Assembly: GCA_965276785.1 (NCBI GenBank)
Contig: OZ255629.1
Span: 1 to 64,000 of the forward strand
Direction of reading: 5' to 3'
Source: LMUY01 sp965276785
Lineage (GTDB): Bacteria > Pseudomonadota > Alphaproteobacteria > Acetobacterales > Acetobacteraceae
Length of the DNA: 64,000 bases
Numbering within the stretch: the stretch's first letter is position 1; every line of letters starts with the position of its first letter. Below the pieces are notes generated by a model. That model worked only from the letters and a program-made list of their open reading frames with translations. It was not told the DNA's origin and did not search any database. Made by a program: the position numbers and the translations under genes. Positions 8,460-18,453 of the stretch are shown piece by piece.

Positions 8460-9338
8460 TTAAGCCGCGCCGGTCCGCAGCGCCGCCACCCGCACCCGCT
8501 CTAAGTGCACGATGTAAAGCCCGCTGGCGGCGATAATCACCGCGCCCACCAGCGTCCATCGGTCGGGAACGGCGCCGAACATCAGCAATCCTAACAGGGA
8601 AGACCAGATCAATTGCGCGTAGCTGAGTGGTGCCAGCACCGTGGCGCGGGCATGGCGATACGCCAGCACCGCCAGCCACTGCGCCGAGGAAGCCACCACG
8701 CCCACCGCGATGCAAAGGCCCGCGAGCCGCAAGCTGAGCGGCGCGAGGAAGGCAGGCAGGGCGGCAAGCATCATCAACAAACCGGTGACCGCCGTCCAGA
8801 CCAGGGTGGTGCCGGAACTGTCGACGCCCACCAATCGCCGGGTCACCAGCATGGCAATGCACCAGCACAACGAGGAGAGCAGCACGAGCAGCGCGGCGGC
8901 GTGCACCCCATGGACGCCGGGCCGAACCACCACCAGCATGCCCAGGAAGCCGACCAGCACCGCGGCCCAGCCTTGCGGGCGGACCACCTCGCCCAGCACG
9001 GGAATGGCCAGCAGGGTGATCAGCAATGGGGTGATGAAGTTGATTGCGGTCGCCTCGGCAATCGGCAGCAATCCCAAAGCCAGGATGAACGCGATGGCGC
9101 TTCCCGCCACACCGATGCCGCGCAGCACCTGCAGCCAAGGCCGGCGGCTGCGCAGCGACATGCCCCGTCGCCCCAGCGCGGGCGCCAGCGCCATCGCCAC
9201 GAACACACCATAGCGTATGGCCGCCAATTCGACCGCAGGCACGCGCTGGGTCGCGTATTTGGCCATCGCGTCCGAGAGCGAAAACAACACGGTGGCGGCC
9301 AGCATGAGGGTGGCGCCGCGAAGGAAATTCTCTGGCAT
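8460..9338 (-). CDS. EamA/DMT family transporter
   Basis: 292 residues forming about ten membrane helices as two EamA halves. The first half contains LAATVLFSLSDAMAKY and ...FITPLLITLLAIPVLGE. The second half repeats the pattern (LSYAQLIWSSLLGLLMFGAVPD). Members export or import small metabolites across the inner membrane; the substrate cannot be read from the sequence. The ATG at 9338 is preferred to a GTG two codons upstream. The 260 bases upstream to the next gene hold nothing I can support. Confidence 0.88.
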   Translation of the reverse strand: MPENFLRGATLMLAATVLFSLSDAMAKYATQRVPAVELAAIRYGVFVAMALAPALGRRGMSLRSRRPWLQVLRGIGVAGSAIAFILALGLLPIAEATAINFITPLLITLLAIPVLGEVVRPQGWAAVLVGFLGMLVVVRPGVHGVHAAALLVLLSSLCWCIAMLVTRRLVGVDSSGTTLVWTAVTGLLMMLAALPAFLAPLSLRLAGLCIAVGVVASSAQWLAVLAYRHARATVLAPLSYAQLIWSSLLGLLMFGAVPDRWTLVGAVIIAASGLYIVHLERVRVAALRTGAA

Positions 9339-9635
9339 TCTCACGCTGGAAGGCGGAAGGTTGCAAGGCGTCAGCGATCAGTGCCAGCGCTGTGGCAGCC
9401 AGCAAATTCTTGCAATGGTATGAGGCGGAAACGCCGTCCTGTCCATGGCTGCTGCGTGGCGGCACAATCGATTGATGCGGCAACGATCCGGGCTTGCGTC
9501 GTCTCAAAATTTGTGGGCGAAATGGTATCGCAAAAAGCGCGTTGAGAGAGCATTATTTATGCATGAACCCCGCTTTCGCTCGTTTCACTAGCCGGGCCTC
9601 ACGTTTTGGTCCGCGCGCAAATCTCTAGGTTGATC

Positions 9636-10529
9636 ATGATGAGCCAGTCGAACACATTGTATGCCGCTCGCGATCTGTCATCAGCGCCGCAAGCCGACGA
9701 GAGTGACGACGTTTTCAATGCCGGAATGCTATCGCGTTCTGGCGTCGCAGCGTTGCGCCGCAAATTCATCGAAGCGCGTCCTTTCCCGCATATCGTCATC
9801 GACGGCTTGTTCCAGCCGCAATTCCTGGAACGGGTTCTGGATGACTATACTGCGGGATTCCACGACTGGGTGCATTACGACTCAGCCAACGAGATCAAGA
9901 CCGGCACCCGGCCTAACGCAAAGCTCGGCAAGGGCAGCCAACGTTACTTCGACATCATCCACCGTGGCCAGTTCATCCAATTTCTCAGTGCCGTGACCGG
10001 CATCGAGGGATTGCTGCCAGACCCAAGCCTGTTCGGCGGCGGCTTGCACAAGATCGAGCATGGCGGCCATTTCAGCCCGCATATCGACTTTAACAAGCAT
10101 CCGGTCACCCTGCTCGACAACCGCCTGGTGTTCATTACCTACCTGAACAAGAATTGGGATGCGTCCTACGGCGGCGCGCTCGAACTATGGGACATCAAAA
10201 CGAAAACCTGTATCGAAGAGGTGGTTCCGTTATTTGGCCGATCCATCCTGTTCGCCCATTCCGAATGCAGCTTGCATGGCCACCCCAACCCCGTGGCCGC
10301 GCCGGACCGTCGCCCACGCCGCTCGGTGGCCGCCTATTACTACACCCACAACGCCGAAGCAGCCGGCCCCGACACGGCTCGGACAACGCAGTTCCTTGAC
10401 CCGGTGCAGCGCTCGCCCATCCGCACCAAGCTGGCAAAGTTCGGCCGCTACGTGTCGCCCTTGATGATGGACGGCGCGCACCTCGCCGCCCGCACCGGCA
10501 AAACCGTCGCTCAACGCCTGCGCGGCTGA
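9636..10529 (+). CDS. 2-oxoglutarate/Fe(II)-dependent oxygenase
   Basis: 297 residues of the prolyl-4-hydroxylase-like family. Such enzymes hydroxylate a substrate using 2-oxoglutarate and O2. The Fe(II) facial triad is visible as HIDF (H-x-D) after GGHFSPH and a distal His in CSLHGHP. The 2-oxoglutarate-binding Arg is in RRSVAAYYYT. The N-terminal IVIDGLFQPQFLERVL matches many bacterial members of the family that act on peptides or cell-surface sugars. The start ATG at 9636 is used; a TTG at 9606 in frame is less likely. The substrate is unknown. Confidence 0.85.
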   Translation: MMSQSNTLYAARDLSSAPQADESDDVFNAGMLSRSGVAALRRKFIEARPFPHIVIDGLFQPQFLERVLDDYTAGFHDWVHYDSANEIKTGTRPNAKLGKGSQRYFDIIHRGQFIQFLSAVTGIEGLLPDPSLFGGGLHKIEHGGHFSPHIDFNKHPVTLLDNRLVFITYLNKNWDASYGGALELWDIKTKTCIEEVVPLFGRSILFAHSECSLHGHPNPVAAPDRRPRRSVAAYYYTHNAEAAGPDTARTTQFLDPVQRSPIRTKLAKFGRYVSPLMMDGAHLAARTGKTVAQRLRG

Positions 10530-10535
10530 CGCGCC

Positions 10536-11678
10536 TTACCGGTGCCGCCGCCGTCGCATCGTGTGCCGCGCCACCGGCCTGGCCCTGGGGGGTGCGGGCG
10601 GATTGCCGATCCGGTCGAACGTCCCATCCAGCCCTTGCGCGGCAAACGCCTCGGCCTGCGCCGCACGCAACACCACCGCACCCATGCCGAAGAAGCCATG
10701 CGTGGCACCGCCATACTCGGTGAAGTCTACGTCGTTGCCCTGGTCCCGCAACTTACCGGTGAGGAACCGGCCATCGGACTCCAGCGGGTCGATCTCAGCC
10801 GAGACCACCGTCGTGGGCGGCAGATTGCGGAAGTCCGCATGGCCAATCACATCCAGCCGCGGGTCCGCCAACGGCGCCAGGCCCGTCACCGCATTACGGA
10901 AGTTCCACACCATGTCCGCTCGGTCGAGCGGGACGGCGTTCTCGTCGGCGATGTAGGAAGGCGTGCGCAGTTCGGTCCCGGCAATCGGGTCGATCAGCAA
11001 CTCGTGCACCGGCGGCGCGAAGCCGCCGTCCCGCGCCGCCATGGCGACGTTGATGGCCAGATTGGCCCCGGCCATTTCCCCGGCCACAGCGATGCGGCGG
11101 CGGTCCGCCCCCAGGCTTGCCGCATGGGTCAGTAGCCAGCGATAGGCCGCGACCGCGTCCTCATGAGCGGCGGGAAAGCGGTTCTCCGGCGCCAGCCGGT
11201 AGGCGACCGACAGCACCTTGGCGTGCGATTGCGCGGCCAGAGCCCGGGCCGCCAGGTCGGCCCCGTTCAAGTCCCCAGTGACCCACCCGCCGCCGTGAAA
11301 GAACAGCACGATGGGCTCGCCCGATTGGCCCGGCGCCGGGTCGTACAACCGCGCTGCCAGTGGCCCGGCGCCGCCGTCAACCTGCAACTCCCGCACTGTC
11401 ACGGCGGCTTCGGGGGCGGGTTGGGCGGTGTGCTGCGCCGCCGACACGGCCCGGACGGCGTCCTGCAGGGTGGGCTGGGCCCGCGCCTGGGCGGGCGTCA
11501 GGTCATGCACCGGCTTGGCGCCGAGATGCACGTAGCTGTTGACCACGCTCGCCATGTCATCATCGGCGCGGCCGTTGGCATCGCGATAGGGTGTCGAGAG
11601 CTGACAGCCGGCCAGCGCCGCGACGCAGGCCAGGGCAAGGCTTTGCCGGGCCAGGGGGTGAGACGCCAATCTTCGCAT
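10536..11678 (-). CDS. Lipoprotein alpha/beta hydrolase without nucleophile
   Basis: 380 residues. An N-terminal lipoprotein signal ends in LAGC (Cys25), so the product should be anchored in an envelope membrane. The hydrolase domain has the HGGGW oxyanion motif (128-132), the AYRLAPENRFPAA block of the hormone-sensitive-lipase family, an Asp in EIDPLESDG and a His in GATHGF. The nucleophile elbow, normally GDSAGG, reads GEMAGA at 200-205, with Met in place of the catalytic Ser. The protein is thus probably not a classical esterase. The start at 11678 is chosen to give a normal signal peptide. Confidence 0.8.
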   Translation of the reverse strand: MRRLASHPLARQSLALACVAALAGCQLSTPYRDANGRADDDMASVVNSYVHLGAKPVHDLTPAQARAQPTLQDAVRAVSAAQHTAQPAPEAAVTVRELQVDGGAGPLAARLYDPAPGQSGEPIVLFFHGGGWVTGDLNGADLAARALAAQSHAKVLSVAYRLAPENRFPAAHEDAVAAYRWLLTHAASLGADRRRIAVAGEMAGANLAINVAMAARDGGFAPPVHELLIDPIAGTELRTPSYIADENAVPLDRADMVWNFRNAVTGLAPLADPRLDVIGHADFRNLPPTTVVSAEIDPLESDGRFLTGKLRDQGNDVDFTEYGGATHGFFGMGAVVLRAAQAEAFAAQGLDGTFDRIGNPPAPPRARPVARHTMRRRRHR

Positions 11679-11785
11679 CGAATACCAGCTCCGTAGCAGC
11701 GTGCCGGGCATCGGCCGCGCTTGCGTTGTCTTCCGTGCCATCCTATCCGCCAAGCAACAATCCCCTGCTGCTGGAGAACCGCGTC

Positions 11786-13063
<1,278 letters not shown>

Positions 13064-13150
13064 GGCAACACGCGTCGGCAATCGTACCGTAGGCCTTTGC
13101 CTCACGGGGTCGAGATTGTAAGTTCAGGTCGGCCGATCCGAGGAGTCGCG

Positions 13151-13495
13151 ATGTCAATCGGGCGAGAGATCAAGCGCCGGGCTAAGCTGTGCATACCCCC
13201 GGTGCTGCTGCTGGGCGTCGCAGCGTATTTCGGCTGGAGCGCCACCCAGGGGCCGCGCGGCTTGCAGTCCTACGACCGTCAGAAAGATCAGCTCCGCCTG
13301 GCGCAGCAAGAGTTGGCCGGCGCCAATACCGAGGCCGACGCCTGGGAGCGCCGGGTGGCTGGCTTGCGCACCACCCACCTGGACGCCGACACGCTGGATG
13401 AGCGGGCGCGGGCGATGCTGAACCTAGCCTCCCCAGCCGACATCGTGGCGATGTACCCGCGCGGCAAACCTTTGTTCACCGACTCGGCGGGCTAG
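13151..13495 (+). CDS. ftsB: Septum formation initiator FtsB/DivIC
   Basis: 114 residues: a short cytoplasmic start, one membrane helix (about 14-30) and a periplasmic coiled coil (DRQKDQLRLAQQELAGANTEADAWERRV, shown here only by its heptad pattern). The C-terminus is MLNLASPADIVAMYPR, typical of alphaproteobacterial FtsB. It would act in the FtsQLB divisome complex. The start at 13151 follows aggag at 13141-13145. It lies 87 bases after eno. The pyruvate dehydrogenase gene that usually follows in related genomes is absent here. Confidence 0.88.
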   Translation: MSIGREIKRRAKLCIPPVLLLGVAAYFGWSATQGPRGLQSYDRQKDQLRLAQQELAGANTEADAWERRVAGLRTTHLDADTLDERARAMLNLASPADIVAMYPRGKPLFTDSAG

Positions 13496-13515
13496 CATCC
13501 CGATCAGCCATATCA

Positions 13516-13553
13516 TCTCGCCAGTGAGACCAACGCTCACTGGGGAGGCGAGA
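13516..13553. terminator. Bidirectional hairpin after ftsB
   Basis: Perfect stem ccagtgag/ctcactgg (13521-13528 and 13536-13543), extended outward by tctcg/cgaga with a small bulge. It lies between ftsB and the converging PRC-like gene, whose stop codon (13537-13539) is inside the right arm. Confidence 0.6.
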
Positions 13554-13869
13554 CGTTCCGCGCATCGACCACGTCATGGCCTAGCGTCACTCTGCCGCCA
13601 GCGGCAACGGTGATCTCACACGCCGGCACCCGAATTTCGTGACTGCCGGGTTGAAAATACGACCCGAGCATGACCACCGCAGTCCGGCCGCGATCTGTCA
13701 GTGCGCGGACGCTGCCAATCGTGTTGCCCTGTGGGTCATAGAGCCAACGTCCCACCATGGCTTTATCGGCGCAAATGACCGGAGCGGTTTCTGGCCCGCC
13801 CTGGGCCGCCGCGCCCGTGCCGGCCGAAGCCGCTATCAGCGCCAGGGTGCCGAGGAGATGAGCTTTCAT
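13537..13869 (-). CDS. Secreted PRC-barrel-like protein
   Basis: 110 residues with a cleavable signal peptide (MKAHLLGTLALIAASAG...AAA). The mature part contains MVGRWLYDPQGNTIGSVRAL and a following beta-rich stretch, resembling the PRC-barrel pattern. Exported PRC-barrel proteins are common in Acetobacteraceae but their roles are mostly unknown. The start is set at 13869 because it gives the signal peptide. It lies just downstream of the decayed epimerase gene on the same strand. Confidence 0.6.
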   Translation of the reverse strand: MKAHLLGTLALIAASAGTGAAAQGGPETAPVICADKAMVGRWLYDPQGNTIGSVRALTDRGRTAVVMLGSYFQPGSHEIRVPACEITVAAGGRVTLGHDVVDARNVSPPQ

Positions 13870-13914
13870 GGGTAACCTCCAGTGTGGATTGATCATCGTC
13901 CAAGGCGGCGCCGG

Positions 13915-14330
13915 TCAGCCGGACACGGCGCCGCGCGGCGCCTGCGTTTGCCGCCGCGCTTCGCCCCTTGGGCAGTTCGCTCGGGCGGGAAGGTCGCCAT
14001 CCGCCCGATACCAGGCCACCGTATCGGCACTCGTCTCCGCCGCCGGCCGGAACGCGCAGCCCAATTCGCGCTCGCTCTTGCTGTGATCGTAGTGCGAGCG
14101 GTCCGCCTCTTGAGCCAGTAGCTTGACCGAGGCCCGGCGAGCGCCGGCGCGAAGCCACCCACATCCAGCATATCGCCCTCAACGACCTCGACCGGAACGC
14201 CCGCGGACTGCCGCGCCGCCTTCTCGCGCGACCGCGCCAGCGCCTTGACCCGGACCCCGCGCGTGGCCAGCAGACGGACCAGGTTGTTGCCCGGCAGGCC
14301 GGTCGAGCCGGTGACGAACGCGGTCTGCAT
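13915..14330 (-). pseudogene. NAD-epimerase/reductase remnant, internal deletion
   Basis: The first 66 residues (MQTAFVTGSTGLPGNNLVRL..., ending GFAPALAG) form a Rossmann NAD(P)-binding start with the GxxGxxG-like motif. The reading then jumps frame into the typical end of the same family (ASVKLLAQE, YDHSKSERELG, FRPAAET..DTVAWYR), stopping at 13915-13917. About 200 central residues, including the catalytic YxxxK region, are missing. It is divergent from an intact TetR gene that probably once regulated it. Confidence 0.7.
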
Positions 14331-14370
14331 GGCGCTGCGCCTTTCGTGACTATACCGAGCGATATCCAAA

Positions 14371-14402
14371 TACCGATCGGTCACCAATAGATACCGATTG
14401 GT
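14371..14402. promoter_or_regulatory. Putative TetR operator, two repeats
   Basis: Two near-identical palindromes, taccgatcggt (14371-14381) and taccgattggt (14392-14402), have starts 21 bases apart, about two helical turns. A weaker taccga half-site is at 14353. They lie in the space between the decayed epimerase gene and the TetR gene, where an autoregulating repressor would bind. The assignment is inferred from position and symmetry. Confidence 0.55.
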
Positions 14403-14452
14403 TTCTAGAATGCAAGTGGTATCTCAAGCGTCGAGGGGGGAGGGTGGACGGC

Positions 14453-15043
14453 ATGGCGCGATTGACCCGGGACGAAAGCCGCGAGCGAACGCGCGAGCGG
14501 CTGCTGGAAGCAGCGCGGCTGGCCGTGGCCCAGAACGGCTATGACGGCACCAGTGTCGCCGACATCGCCGAGGCCGCCGGCTACTCCAAGGGCGCGGTAT
14601 TCTCCAACTTCGACAGCAAGGAAGCGCTGGTGCTTGAACTGCTGCGCCGGCACAAAGAGCGCGACATCGAGGTCCTCGGGCGCATTCTCGACGGCCCCGA
14701 GCAGGGCCGGGACGCTGCCTCAGCCCTCGACCGCTACCTCGAAAGCCTGCGCGGGGACGCCGGTTGGGCGAGGCTTGACATCGAGCTGCAGCTTCACGCC
14801 ACCCGCAACCCGGCCTTCGCCGCCGACTACGATGCGCTCCAGAGCCAAACCCGCAGCGCGCTTGCCCACCTGATCGCCGGCCTGTTTGAGATCGCGGGAA
14901 AGCGGCCGCCAGTTCCCCTCGACGATATTGCCGACCTATTCCGAGCGCTCGTCCACGGCCTCGTTCTGCAACGGGCGCACAACCCGGGCGCCGCGGTCAG
15001 GCTCGTCTTCAACAGCCTGCTAGAGACGGCCGAACCGACCTGA
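14453..15043 (+). CDS. TetR family transcriptional regulator
   Basis: 196 residues. The N-terminal helix-turn-helix domain reads RERLLEAARLAVAQNGYDG then TSVADIAEAAGYSKGAVFSNF, a strong TetR signature. The C-terminal ligand and dimer domain is helical and of TetR_C type. The ATG at 14453 follows a g-rich ribosome site (aggggggaggg, 14433-14443); a GTG three codons upstream is possible. It probably represses itself and the divergent gene, which is now a pseudogene. Confidence 0.88.
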   Translation: MARLTRDESRERTRERLLEAARLAVAQNGYDGTSVADIAEAAGYSKGAVFSNFDSKEALVLELLRRHKERDIEVLGRILDGPEQGRDAASALDRYLESLRGDAGWARLDIELQLHATRNPAFAADYDALQSQTRSALAHLIAGLFEIAGKRPPVPLDDIADLFRALVHGLVLQRAHNPGAAVRLVFNSLLETAEPT

Positions 15044-15062
15044 ACGCTTTCGTTTCGCCATC

Positions 15063-15095
15063 GTCATTGCGAGCCAAAGGCGCGGCAATCCAGGG
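15063..15095 (+). repeat. Dispersed intergenic repeat, family B copy 1
   Basis: The stretch beginning gtcattgcgagccaaaggcg and ending gcaatccaggg is repeated with few changes at 19129-19160. This type of short repeat is common between genes in many proteobacteria. It lies between the TetR gene and the converging CoxIV-like gene. Confidence 0.6.
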
Positions 15096-15140
15096 TCGCG
15101 CCACCCCGCCGTCCGCCTGAGTCGCGACGGCGATCCAGGT

Positions 15141-15341
15141 CTAAGCCAGGAAGAACGCCAGCAAAATCAGCAGCACCGTCACGCCCACCACGCCCATCAG
15201 CACGAAATTGGTGAAGCTGCCCCAAAACGCCTGGCGGTCCGCTATGAAGGCTTCCGTCAGGTCGGGGCCGGGTGTGCTCGTGTCGAGCTTGGTTGGTTCC
15301 ATCACGCTGGTTGCCATCGGCTGGCCCTCGGAGACATTCAT
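15141..15341 (-). CDS. aa3-type cytochrome c oxidase subunit IV-like peptide
   Basis: 66 residues: a short soluble N-terminus and one C-terminal membrane helix (FTNFVLMGVVGVTVLLILLA). The segment AFIADRQAFWGSFTNFV matches the small subunit IV of alphaproteobacterial aa3 oxidases, a one-helix accessory peptide of the oxidase. No other oxidase genes are nearby. A second in-frame ATG at 15317 follows a better ribosome site (gagggcc), so the real protein may be 58 residues. Confidence 0.65.
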   Translation of the reverse strand: MNVSEGQPMATSVMEPTKLDTSTPGPDLTEAFIADRQAFWGSFTNFVLMGVVGVTVLLILLAFFLA

Positions 15342-15350
15342 CGTCCGGTT

Positions 15351-15992
15351 CTAGGGCGCGCCTGGCAGCACTGGCAAGGGGTTCAGCAGCGCGGCCGACC
15401 CCGCCGCAGCCTCACCGGCCAACCCGCAATAGGCGGCCAGCGCGGCCGGATAGATCCGGTGCTCCTGCACCAGCACCCGCGCCGCCAGCGTCTCCGCCGT
15501 GTCGCCCGGCAACACCGGCACCGCGGCCTGCGCCAGGATCGGCCCCTCGTCCATCGCCGCCGTCACCAAGTGCACCGTGCAGCCATGCAGCCGGCAGCCC
15601 GCGGCGAGCGCGCGCTCGTGGGTGTGCAGCCCGGGAAACGCCGGCAGCAACGAGGGATGCACGTTCAGCATCCGCCCGGCCCAGCGCCCCACCAGCCATG
15701 GCGTCAGCAGCCGCATGTAGCCGGCCAGGCACACCAGCTCCGCGCCGTGCTCCGCCAGCGCCGCATCCATCGCACGCTCATGCGCCTCGCGGTCGCGGCC
15801 GAAGGCGCGGTGCCCGACCGCAACCGCGGCGATCCCGGCCTCCCGGGCATGGGCGAGGGCTGGGGCGTCCGCCTGGTTGGACAGCGCCAGCACCACCCGG
15901 GCAGGAAACCCCGCCGCACCCGCCGCCCTAATCAGCGCCGCCAGGTTGCTGCCGCGGCCGCTCGCCAGGACGGCAACCCGGCGCCGGGTCAC
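15351..15992 (-). CDS. purN: Phosphoribosylglycinamide formyltransferase
   Basis: 213 residues. It transfers a formyl group from 10-formyl-tetrahydrofolate to GAR in purine synthesis. The N-terminal ASGRGSNLAAL phosphate-binding loop, the catalytic NVHPSLLPAFPG block (Asn and His) and the Asp in TAAMDEGPILAQ are all present. Its start overlaps the purM stop by four bases, indicating translational coupling. Confidence 0.95.
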   Translation of the reverse strand: MTRRRVAVLASGRGSNLAALIRAAGAAGFPARVVLALSNQADAPALAHAREAGIAAVAVGHRAFGRDREAHERAMDAALAEHGAELVCLAGYMRLLTPWLVGRWAGRMLNVHPSLLPAFPGLHTHERALAAGCRLHGCTVHLVTAAMDEGPILAQAAVPVLPGDTAETLAARVLVQEHRIYPAALAAYCGLAGEAAAGSAALLNPLPVLPGAP

Positions 15993-17011
15993 TCGAACAC
16001 GACGCTGGCCGGGCCGCTCGCCGCTTCAATGCGGCCAATCGAGAACACCGTCTCGCCATGCCCCTCTAGCAGCGTTGTGGCGGCAGCGGCGTCTTCCACC
16101 ACCAGCGCCATGCCGATGCCGCAGTTGAACACGTGCAGCATCTCCTCCGGCGGAATGGCGCCGCGGCGCCCCAGCCATTCCATGACCCGCGGCCGCGGCC
16201 AAGCGCCGGAGCGCAACACCGCCCGCGTGTCCGGCGAGAGCACCCGCGGCAGGTTGCCGGGGAGCCCGCCACCCGTGATATGGGCCGCTGCGCGCAACAG
16301 CCCAGCTCGATGCAAGGCCAGCACCGCTTTCACGTAGATCCGCGTCGGTTCCAGCAGCGCCTCGGCCAGGCTGCGGCCAGGGGCGAACGGCGCCGCGTCA
16401 GCCCAGCGGTAATTGCCTCCAGCAACCACCCGCCGCACCAGCGAGAAGCCGTTGGAGTGCAAGCCGGAGCTGGCCAGGCCCAGCACGGTCTGCCCCGGCG
16501 CCACCCGGTCCGGCAGCAGCGCGCCGCGTTCCGCCGCCCCCACCGCAAACCCGGCCAGGTCGTAATCCGCACCGTGGTACAGCCCCGGCATCTCCGCCGT
16601 CTCGCCCCCCACCAGCGCGCAACCCGCCAGCTCGCAGCCGCGCGCAATGCCGCCGATCACCCGCTCGGCCTGCGCCACGTCCAGCGACCCGGTGGCGAAG
16701 TAGTCCAGGAACAGCAGCGGCTCGGCACCCCCCACCACCAGGTCGTTGACGCACATCGCCACCAGGTCCACGCCCACCGCGTCGTGCATCCCGGTGTCGA
16801 TGGCGATCTTGAGCTTGGTGCCCACCCCGTCGGTGGTGGACACCAGCACGGGGTCGCTGAACCCGGCCGCCTTCAGGTCGAACAGCGCGCCGAAGCCGCC
16901 CAGCCCGCCCAGCACCCCGGGCCGCCGGGTGCGCGCGGCCAGCGGCTTGATCCGCTCCACCAGCGCGTCGCCAGCCGCGATGTCCACCCCGGCGTCGCGA
17001 TAGGTTGTCAT
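15989..17011 (-). CDS. purM: Phosphoribosylformylglycinamidine cyclo-ligase
   Basis: 340 residues. It makes aminoimidazole ribotide from FGAM with ATP. Family motifs include VSTTDGVGTKLKIA, CVNDLVVGGAEPLLFLDYFATG, GGETAEMPGLY and THITGGGLPGNLPR-like AHITGGGLPGNLPR. The start at 17011 (MTTYRDAGVDI) matches the family; the longer frame to 17092 does not. It is the first gene of a purM-purN operon, divergent from the AI-2E permease. Confidence 0.95.
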   Translation of the reverse strand: MTTYRDAGVDIAAGDALVERIKPLAARTRRPGVLGGLGGFGALFDLKAAGFSDPVLVSTTDGVGTKLKIAIDTGMHDAVGVDLVAMCVNDLVVGGAEPLLFLDYFATGSLDVAQAERVIGGIARGCELAGCALVGGETAEMPGLYHGADYDLAGFAVGAAERGALLPDRVAPGQTVLGLASSGLHSNGFSLVRRVVAGGNYRWADAAPFAPGRSLAEALLEPTRIYVKAVLALHRAGLLRAAAHITGGGLPGNLPRVLSPDTRAVLRSGAWPRPRVMEWLGRRGAIPPEEMLHVFNCGIGMALVVEDAAAATTLLEGHGETVFSIGRIEAASGPASVVFE

Positions 17012-17153
17012 GCGGCCAGCCTCCGGAATGGTGTCACCGGGCCGGCGGAGTGCGCTAAGATCGAGCCCATGGGTGCAACGGGACACAACCATCGTGGCTT
17101 AAAGGGTGCAAGCCGCCACCAGGCCAGCCGGTCGCATTTGGCACCACGTACCG

Positions 17154-17182
17154 TCATGCCCGGACTTGATTCGGGCACCCAC
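17154..17182. repeat. REP-like palindrome in purM/permease gap
   Basis: A small inverted repeat, tgcccg...cgggca (17157-17162 and 17172-17177), lies in the 293-base divergent intergenic region 17012-17304. It resembles widespread alphaproteobacterial palindromes of the form tgcccggacttgattcgggca. I see no convincing -35/-10 pair in the gap. Confidence 0.45.
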
Positions 17183-17304
17183 GCGGTCCGGCTGGTGACG
17201 TCGAACGCGCCGTCGCACCGCCCTACACCCCTTGCAATCACCCAGCGGTACCCAGACGCCACGCATCCCCCCATCACCTCCGCCCCCAACACCCAGTCCA
17301 ACCC

Positions 17305-18453
17305 ATGAGCCAGACCTCCGTCCGCATCGCGCCGCGCCTGCCCGAGCCGCCGCCGCCGCCCGACCCACCTCCGCCCGTCCCCCGCGCGACCCGGCGGCAG
17401 CGCATCGCCCTGCTGGCCGGCCTCGCCTTGGCGCTCATCGTCGCCATCCAGCTCTTCGCCTCCGTCCTGCTCCCCTTCGTGGCCGCGGCCGGCATCGCCT
17501 ACTTCCTGGACCCGCTCGCCACCCGCCTCAACCGCGCCGGAGCGAGCCGCACCGGCGCCGCGCTGCTGCTGGTAGCAGGGCTGCTGCTGGGCGGCCTGCT
17601 GTTCGCGCTGCTGCTCTACCCGCTCATCATCTCGCAGATCGGCATCCTGGTCTCCCGCGTGCCCGCCTACGCCAACGATGTGCGGGTCTGGGCCGGGCAA
17701 GTCGTCTCCCACCTGCAGCAGCGGCTCGGCACCGACTACGTCGACAGCAAGCTGCGCGACCTGGTGAGCGCCCAGGCCAGCGTCATGCTGGGCTTCGTCG
17801 CCACCGCCCTCACCCGCATCGTCGGCGGCGGCTTCGCCCTGTTCAACGTGCTCTCGCTCATGCTGGTCACCCCCGTGGTGGCGTTCTACCTGCTGCGCGA
17901 TTGGCCCGGCATGGTGCGCCGCATGGACGGCTGGCTGCCCCGCCGCTACGCCGCCGTCATGCGCGTCCAGGCTCGCGAGATCGACCGCATCCTCTCCGCC
18001 TGGATCCGCGGCCAGGCGCTGTGCTGCGTGCTGCTGGGCCTGTTCTACGCCCTGGGGCTGCAACTGGTCGGCCTCGACCTCGGCCTGATCGTCGGCATCA
18101 CCGCGGGCGTGCTCTCCTTCATCCCCTATGTCGGCACCATCACCGGCGGGGTCACTTCCATCGGCCTGGCCATGGCGCAGTTCCCCACCTGGGCCGGCGT
18201 GGCCGAGGTGGTGGCGGTGTTCATCTCCGGCCAACTGCTGGAAGGTTACGTGATCTACCCCCGCTTCCTCGGCGATCGCGTGGAGCTGCATGCCGTCTGG
18301 GTGATCTTCGCTCTGTTCGCCGGCGGCGCCGTGTTCGGCTTCCTCGGCGTGTTGCTGGCCGTGCCCATGGCCGCCGTCATCGGCGTGGTCACCCGCTTCT
18401 GGCTCGGCCGCTATCTGCAGAGCCCGCTCTATTCCGACGAAGGCGTCGAATGA
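17305..18453 (+). CDS. AI-2E family (PerM-type) transporter
   Basis: 382 residues. A proline-rich cytosolic N-terminus (residues 12-27) is followed by about eight membrane helices in the AI-2E/PerM arrangement. Typical segments are VAAAGIAYFLDPLA, the long soluble loop with SHLQQRLG, GLLLGLIVGITAGVLSFIPYVG-type LIVGITAGVLSFIPY, and EGYVIYPRFLGDRVELHA. The transported substrate is not known for most members. The stop overlaps the next start (atga), so it is coupled to hdaA, a conserved alphaproteobacterial arrangement. Confidence 0.88.
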   Translation: MSQTSVRIAPRLPEPPPPPDPPPPVPRATRRQRIALLAGLALALIVAIQLFASVLLPFVAAAGIAYFLDPLATRLNRAGASRTGAALLLVAGLLLGGLLFALLLYPLIISQIGILVSRVPAYANDVRVWAGQVVSHLQQRLGTDYVDSKLRDLVSAQASVMLGFVATALTRIVGGGFALFNVLSLMLVTPVVAFYLLRDWPGMVRRMDGWLPRRYAAVMRVQAREIDRILSAWIRGQALCCVLLGLFYALGLQLVGLDLGLIVGITAGVLSFIPYVGTITGGVTSIGLAMAQFPTWAGVAEVVAVFISGQLLEGYVIYPRFLGDRVELHAVWVIFALFAGGAVFGFLGVLLAVPMAAVIGVVTRFWLGRYLQSPLYSDEGVE

